Source: Pseudomonadota bacterium (lineage in GTDB: Bacteria > Desulfobacterota > Desulfovibrionia > Desulfovibrionales > Desulfovibrionaceae). Taken from it: a DNA stretch of 54,060 bases. The notes under the pieces are model-generated. The model was not told the origin of the DNA, did no database searches, and saw only the letters and a list, made by a program, of their open reading frames with translations. Each line of letters opens with the position of its first letter. Within the stretch, counting starts at the first letter, position 1. Below, piece after piece: positions 50,089 through 54,060 of this stretch. Both the position numbers and the translations under genes were made by a program. The stretch covers positions 1 to 54,060 of the forward strand of contig JAEYOJ010000037.1 in NCBI GenBank assembly GCA_023411815.1, given 5' to 3'.

Positions 50089-52584
50089 CTAGTTGGCTGC
50101 CGTGCGCTCGGCGCCAGAACTCTCCAGCTTTTCGTCGTGGGGAAAAAAGAGGCTGAACATGGCTCCCAAGTTGCTGGCGACCTCGATGCGTCCGCCGAGG
50201 TCGCGCACCAGGCCGTAGACCACTGCCAGGCCGAGGCCCGTGCCCTGGCCCACTTCCTTGGTGGTGAAGAAGGGATCGAACAGGTGGGCCATATGCTCGT
50301 CCGGCACGCCCGGACCATTGTCGATCACCTGCAGCACGATTTCCTTGCTGTCCGGATCCCGGAGAGTGCGGATGAGCACCTCGCCCTCGCCGGGCGTGAC
50401 CGCGTCCAGGGCGTTGTTGAGCAGGTTGGTGAGGATCTGCTCCAGGGCCTGCTGGGGTGCGCACAAGCGCAGTTCCTCGGCGTGGGATTCCACCCTGAGG
50501 CGGATGCGCTTGTTCTCGGCATGGACCTGGAAGACCTTGGCCGCGGACTCGGCGACCCAGCGGACATCCAGGATTTCCGGTCCGTCCTTCTTGGGCCGGG
50601 CGAAGTTGAGCAGATCCAGCAGCACATTCCTGGCCTGGCGGGTGTGGCGGATGATCACCTCCACGTCGTCCTTTTCCTGCGGGCCGGACAGGCTGTCGCG
50701 CAGCAATTGAGCGTAGCAGAGGATGACGCCCAGCGGGTTGTTGATTTCATGGGCCAGCCCGGCGGCGAGCTTGCCTACCGTGGCCAGCTTTTCGCTCTGC
50801 TGCATGCGCGCGAGCGCGCGTTTCTCGTTCGTGTTCTCGCGGATGTAGACAACCATGCGGCCGCCCGATCCGGACTGGGTGAGCACTGGATACAGGCTGA
50901 CGAAGAATGATCGTCCGCCCTGGCAGCAGACCTCGCGGCTGTAGGGACGGCTGGAGCCCAGGGTCTTGTGCGCCAGACAGTCGTCCTCGTCCTTGAACAG
51001 GCGCGGCAGGATCGTGTTCACGTCAGTCCCTGAGCGCTTCCCGGAATCCTCTCCCTTTTCGTGGTCCTTGCCGTTGTCCGCCGATGCCAGGGCTTCGGCC
51101 AGGCTGCGCGCGGCCTGGTTGGCAAGGATCACCGAGCAGTTTTCATCGGTGAACAACAGCGGGTCGCTGATGCCCTCGATGATCGAGGCCAGGACGTCCT
51201 TCTGGCGCATGAGGTTGTCCAGGGCCGAGAGGTTCTCCAGGGCGATGCCGAGCTGCTGGCCAAGCGCGCGCAGTACTGCGCGATCCTGTTCCTTGACCGG
51301 CGCGCCGCCCTGGGCCCAGGTCAGGATGAGCAGGCCTTCGACGGCGGATTCGGACGCGCCTACCGGGATGACGGCCCGCTCGGCCGTGAATGAAGGCCTG
51401 GCCTCGATGACAAGGGTCCGCCAGTCGTCAGGCAAGTCGGGCCGCTTCCGGGCGTCGGGCCAGGTGTGGAAGTTCCGCGAGGCTATCATGCACAGGAAGG
51501 AGACCTCGTCCGCGCCGAAGCGTTCGCCGATGCGGGGCAGCGCCTGCTGCCAGAGTTCGCGGCGGCTCATGCTGCGGTTCAGCCCGTCCAGCAGGCGGAC
51601 AAAGAGCTGCACGTCGGCCTCGCGTTCCGCGGCCTCGCGGGTCAGTTCCTCGGTGCGTCTGGCCACGGTCCGCTCCAGGTCGGCGGCGTTGTTCTGGAGC
51701 TGGCGCTTGGCCTCCAGCAGGTGGTCGCCAAGCTCCTCCATGCCCCGGACCATCTCGTCGATCTCGTCTCCCTGGTCGAGTTTGTCGAAGAGCTGCGTCC
51801 CGGTCTGGTCCTGGAACCTGGCCCGGAAATAGAGGGCCAGCCGGCGCAGGTTGTCGACCACCAACCGGTTGAAGAAGAACTGGATGAGGGCGAAGAAGAG
51901 CAGGATGCCGCCGATGTAGATGCCGATGTAGCTGACCGTGGCCTCGCGGATGCGCAGGACCGCCTCCTGCACCGGCAGACCGACCACATCCAGCCCGTCC
52001 AGGGCGCCGAGGTTGCGGCCGAAGCCGCGCTGGTCGCCGTAGCGGTCGAGAAGTTCCTTGGGGGCCTGCTCCGGACTGCCGTGGCAGGTCATGCAGGATT
52101 TTTCGAAATAAACCGGCCGGGCCATAACGAAGTATTCCTGGTCCTCGATCTTGCGGTAGCCCTCCCAGGCGCGTTGCTCCGGGTTGGCGCGGAAGTGCTG
52201 CAGCAACTCGACTTCGATCTCGTTGGCCTCGAAGTCCGGGTTGCGGGCGTTCACCGCGACCCTGCGGTGGTGGTACTCGCCCATGGAGGCATTGAGCTGC
52301 TCCATGATGCGCCGGGAAATATAGGAGGAGGACATGGCCTCTATGATGAACTCGTCTGGAGGGAGCGCCGTATACATCCTGGGCCGCAGGGATTCCCGCA
52401 CGTAGATCTGCACCGAGTCGACATGCGCCAGCACCAGCTTGGCCTTGTCCGTGACTTCAGAATAGAGCAGGGAGCGCAGGTGGAAATAGAGACCGGCGGA
52501 AAAGAACAAGCCGAACAGAAAGACCATGATCGCCAGGCCGAACAGGAAACGGTGCTGTATTGTCTGCAGCCGGGGAAAAGGCAT
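50089..52584 (-). CDS. Membrane sensor histidine kinase with periplasmic c-type heme (Tll0287-like) domain
   Basis: 831 residues. Helix 1 at ~12-34, periplasmic domain to ~216, helix 2 at ~217-238. The periplasmic part is of the DUF3365/Tll0287 type and carries one CMTCH heme site (Cys164, Cys167, His168) within YFEKSCMTCHGSPEQAP. Inside: HAMP-like linker and coiled coil, GAF-like region (~330-470), PAS (~480-610), HisKA with phospho-acceptor His612 (GLAHEINNPLG), and HATPase (LLNNALDAV, DNGPGVP, GTGLGLAVVYG). Heme redox state or a gaseous ligand is the plausible signal. The divergent NtrC-type regulator at 52867 is the likely partner. Confidence 0.92.
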   Translation of the reverse strand: MPFPRLQTIQHRFLFGLAIMVFLFGLFFSAGLYFHLRSLLYSEVTDKAKLVLAHVDSVQIYVRESLRPRMYTALPPDEFIIEAMSSSYISRRIMEQLNASMGEYHHRRVAVNARNPDFEANEIEVELLQHFRANPEQRAWEGYRKIEDQEYFVMARPVYFEKSCMTCHGSPEQAPKELLDRYGDQRGFGRNLGALDGLDVVGLPVQEAVLRIREATVSYIGIYIGGILLFFALIQFFFNRLVVDNLRRLALYFRARFQDQTGTQLFDKLDQGDEIDEMVRGMEELGDHLLEAKRQLQNNAADLERTVARRTEELTREAAEREADVQLFVRLLDGLNRSMSRRELWQQALPRIGERFGADEVSFLCMIASRNFHTWPDARKRPDLPDDWRTLVIEARPSFTAERAVIPVGASESAVEGLLILTWAQGGAPVKEQDRAVLRALGQQLGIALENLSALDNLMRQKDVLASIIEGISDPLLFTDENCSVILANQAARSLAEALASADNGKDHEKGEDSGKRSGTDVNTILPRLFKDEDDCLAHKTLGSSRPYSREVCCQGGRSFFVSLYPVLTQSGSGGRMVVYIRENTNEKRALARMQQSEKLATVGKLAAGLAHEINNPLGVILCYAQLLRDSLSGPQEKDDVEVIIRHTRQARNVLLDLLNFARPKKDGPEILDVRWVAESAAKVFQVHAENKRIRLRVESHAEELRLCAPQQALEQILTNLLNNALDAVTPGEGEVLIRTLRDPDSKEIVLQVIDNGPGVPDEHMAHLFDPFFTTKEVGQGTGLGLAVVYGLVRDLGGRIEVASNLGAMFSLFFPHDEKLESSGAERTAAN

Positions 52585-52758
52585 GGAAGCTCCGTCAAGG
52601 CATGAGGTGTGGAACGAACTGGGGCTCGCCGATGCGGCGTCGGGCGGCGCCCTAGGCCTTGTCGGCGGAGGCGCCGGGGCGATAGTTAGTCACTTTATTT
52701 TCCATTGCAACCCTTGGGCCGAAAAGCCCTCTGGTTGCCTGCTCATCCGGGTTTGCCC

Positions 52759-52786
52759 TTGCCTTGTGGCCCTGGCGAAGTATATT
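52759..52786 (+). promoter_or_regulatory. Candidate promoter of the response regulator
   Basis: TTGCCT (52759-52764), 16-base spacer, TATATT (52781-52786), about 75 bases before the ATG. The 282-base divergent region also has GGCGCC inverted elements near 52645-52675. Confidence 0.4.
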
Positions 52787-52866
52787 GTAGCACTTCCCCG
52801 AGTGATTATTCTTTTTACCGCTTACCGGCCATCCAGCGTAGCCGACAGGAGTTCCCGCACACGCCC

Positions 52867-54060
52867 ATGTCCGTAGTCAACGGCATTCTCATCGTCGATG
52901 ACGAGGCTGATTTCGCCAAGGGGCTGGCCCGTCTCGCGACCGGCCTTTTTCCCGACCAGACCGTCCATGTGGCCGGATCAGCCCAGCAGGCCTTGGAGAT
53001 ACTCTCCGGGCATGACGTGGCCGTGTGCATCACGGACATGCGCATGCCCGGCATGAGCGGGCTCGATCTGCTGGCCAAGGCCAGGGAATTGGCGCCGCAT
53101 CTGAGCGTGGTCGTGCTTACCGCGTACGGCAGCATCGATACCGCGGTCCAGGCCATGAAGGCCGGCGCCTGCGACTTTCTGACCAAGCCCGTGGAGCGTG
53201 AACAGCTTTCGCTGGTCATCGCCAAAGGCCTGGAACGGGCCCAGCTTATCGGCGAGAACCTGCGATTGCGCGAACTGCTCTCGCTGCAGACAGGACGGGT
53301 CATGCTCATCGGGGAGAGCCCGGCCATGGTCAAGCTGCGGCAGACCGTGGCCGCCGTTGCCGGCACGGACTATACCGTGCTGATCCGCGGTGAATCCGGC
53401 ACCGGCAAGGAACTGGTGGCCCGCACGATCCATTCTCTGAGCCGCCGTGCTCAGGAGCCTTTTGTGGATATCAACTGTCCCGCCATTCCGGAACAGCTTC
53501 TGGAGAGCGAACTTTTCGGCCACGTCAAGGGTGCATTCACCGGAGCGGACAAGCCCCGCCAGGGTCTGTTCGTCTCCGCCGGAGGGGGCACCCTGCTGCT
53601 GGACGAGATCGGCGACATCAGCCCGTCGGTACAGACTAAACTTCTGCGCTGCCTGCAGGAGCGCACCATCCGCCCCCTGGGTTCCAACAAGAGCATCCCG
53701 GTGGACGTGCGTATACTGGCCTCCACGAACCAAAGCCTAGAGGCCAAGCTGGAGGACAAGAGCTTTCGCGAAGATCTCTACTACCGCCTCAACGTCATGA
53801 CCATCCGCACGCCGCCCCTGCGCGAGAGGCGAGAGGATATCCCTCTGCTTTCACGTTATTTCCTGAACCAGACTTGCGAGGAAATGGGCATAGCGCCAAA
53901 GGACATCGTTCCCGAAGCCTTGGTTTGGCTCAGCACCAGACCCTGGCCTGGGAATGTGCGTGAACTGCAGAATTTCATCCGTCGCGCTGCCGTCTTCTGC
54001 GCGGGCGACACGCTTACCGGAGAGTGCGTGCGCACCGCCGAAGACTCCATGGTGGATGAC
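52867..54060 (+). CDS. NtrC-type sigma-54-dependent response regulator (3' end outside window)
   Basis: 398 residues visible from ATG 52867, open to the window end. REC domain with acidic VDDEAD, phospho-acceptor Asp57 (CITDMRMPG) and Lys in LTKPVE. AAA+ domain: Walker A GESGTGKE (175-182), the sigma-54-contacting GAFTGA (222-227), Walker B GTLLLDEIGD (241-250), and FREDLYYRLNV. The C-terminal helix-turn-helix is beyond the edge. The start has a distant AGGAG. With the divergent heme-type kinase it forms a two-component system; target promoters would be of the -24/-12 type. Confidence 0.96.
   Translation, partial: MSVVNGILIVDDEADFAKGLARLATGLFPDQTVHVAGSAQQALEILSGHDVAVCITDMRMPGMSGLDLLAKARELAPHLSVVVLTAYGSIDTAVQAMKAGACDFLTKPVEREQLSLVIAKGLERAQLIGENLRLRELLSLQTGRVMLIGESPAMVKLRQTVAAVAGTDYTVLIRGESGTGKELVARTIHSLSRRAQEPFVDINCPAIPEQLLESELFGHVKGAFTGADKPRQGLFVSAGGGTLLLDEIGDISPSVQTKLLRCLQERTIRPLGSNKSIPVDVRILASTNQSLEAKLEDKSFREDLYYRLNVMTIRTPPLRERREDIPLLSRYFLNQTCEEMGIAPKDIVPEALVWLSTRPWPGNVRELQNFIRRAAVFCAGDTLTGECVRTAEDSMVDD

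Overview
The window is GC-rich, densely coded and entirely chromosomal in character. No phage, insertion sequence, integrase, CRISPR array, rRNA or tRNA gene was recognised by eye. The organism is most likely a sulfate reducer of the Desulfovibrio group. The main evidence is a complete Tmc transmembrane redox complex (tmcD-tmcC-tmcB-tmcA at 44048-47747, ending in a tetraheme type II cytochrome c3), a second exported multiheme cytochrome, and a sensor kinase with a c-type heme motif. Species cannot be assigned from this sequence alone. The window opens inside hflC and closes inside a sigma-54-type response regulator.

Layout. 1-1576: hflK-hflC, leftward. 1835-8407: rightward pgm, a MacA-like adaptor, a rhodanese/ferritin-like fusion, a MacB-like ATPase and permease, and a YhcH-family protein. 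8580-12080: leftward rfbC, an amidohydrolase and an exported glucose/sorbosone dehydrogenase-like protein. 12271-16742: a translationally coupled pair, an exported protein with the domain order of glucan water dikinases and an exported penicillin-binding-type serine hydrolase. 16836-18916: leftward UbiB-type kinase with a phasin-like protein. 19009-24160: AlkD-like protein, then leftward PEBP-like protein, folD, SnoaL-like protein, eno (with an unusual cysteine-rich tail) and coaX. 24344-28469: membrane-linked cysteine-cluster protein, tungstate-type binding protein and a PocR/PAS hybrid histidine kinase. 28780-32201: secreted cysteine-rich protein, hemW, TPR protein and a lipoprotein. 32504-34691: eutB-eutC behind a sigma-54-type promoter. 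34736-43575: queH-rng, a radical SAM protein, trmI, a PaaK-like ligase, a ChaN-PDZ lipoprotein and an ABC exporter. 43576-54060: the redox region, with an AT-rich promoter region, tmcDCBA and a strong terminator, OsmC-like protein, tetraheme cytochrome, heme-type sensor kinase and a divergent NtrC-type regulator.

How the parts fit. The right-hand 10 kb reads as an electron-transfer module with its own extracytoplasmic redox or heme-sensing two-component system. Most of the remainder is housekeeping (enolase, folate, CoA, tRNA modification, RNase E/G, heme chaperone). The most unusual items are the exported water-dikinase-like protein coupled to a serine hydrolase, the Cys-rich tail on enolase, and a short hairpin-forming repeat present in three copies, two of which lie inside the N-terminal coding regions of predicted exported proteins.
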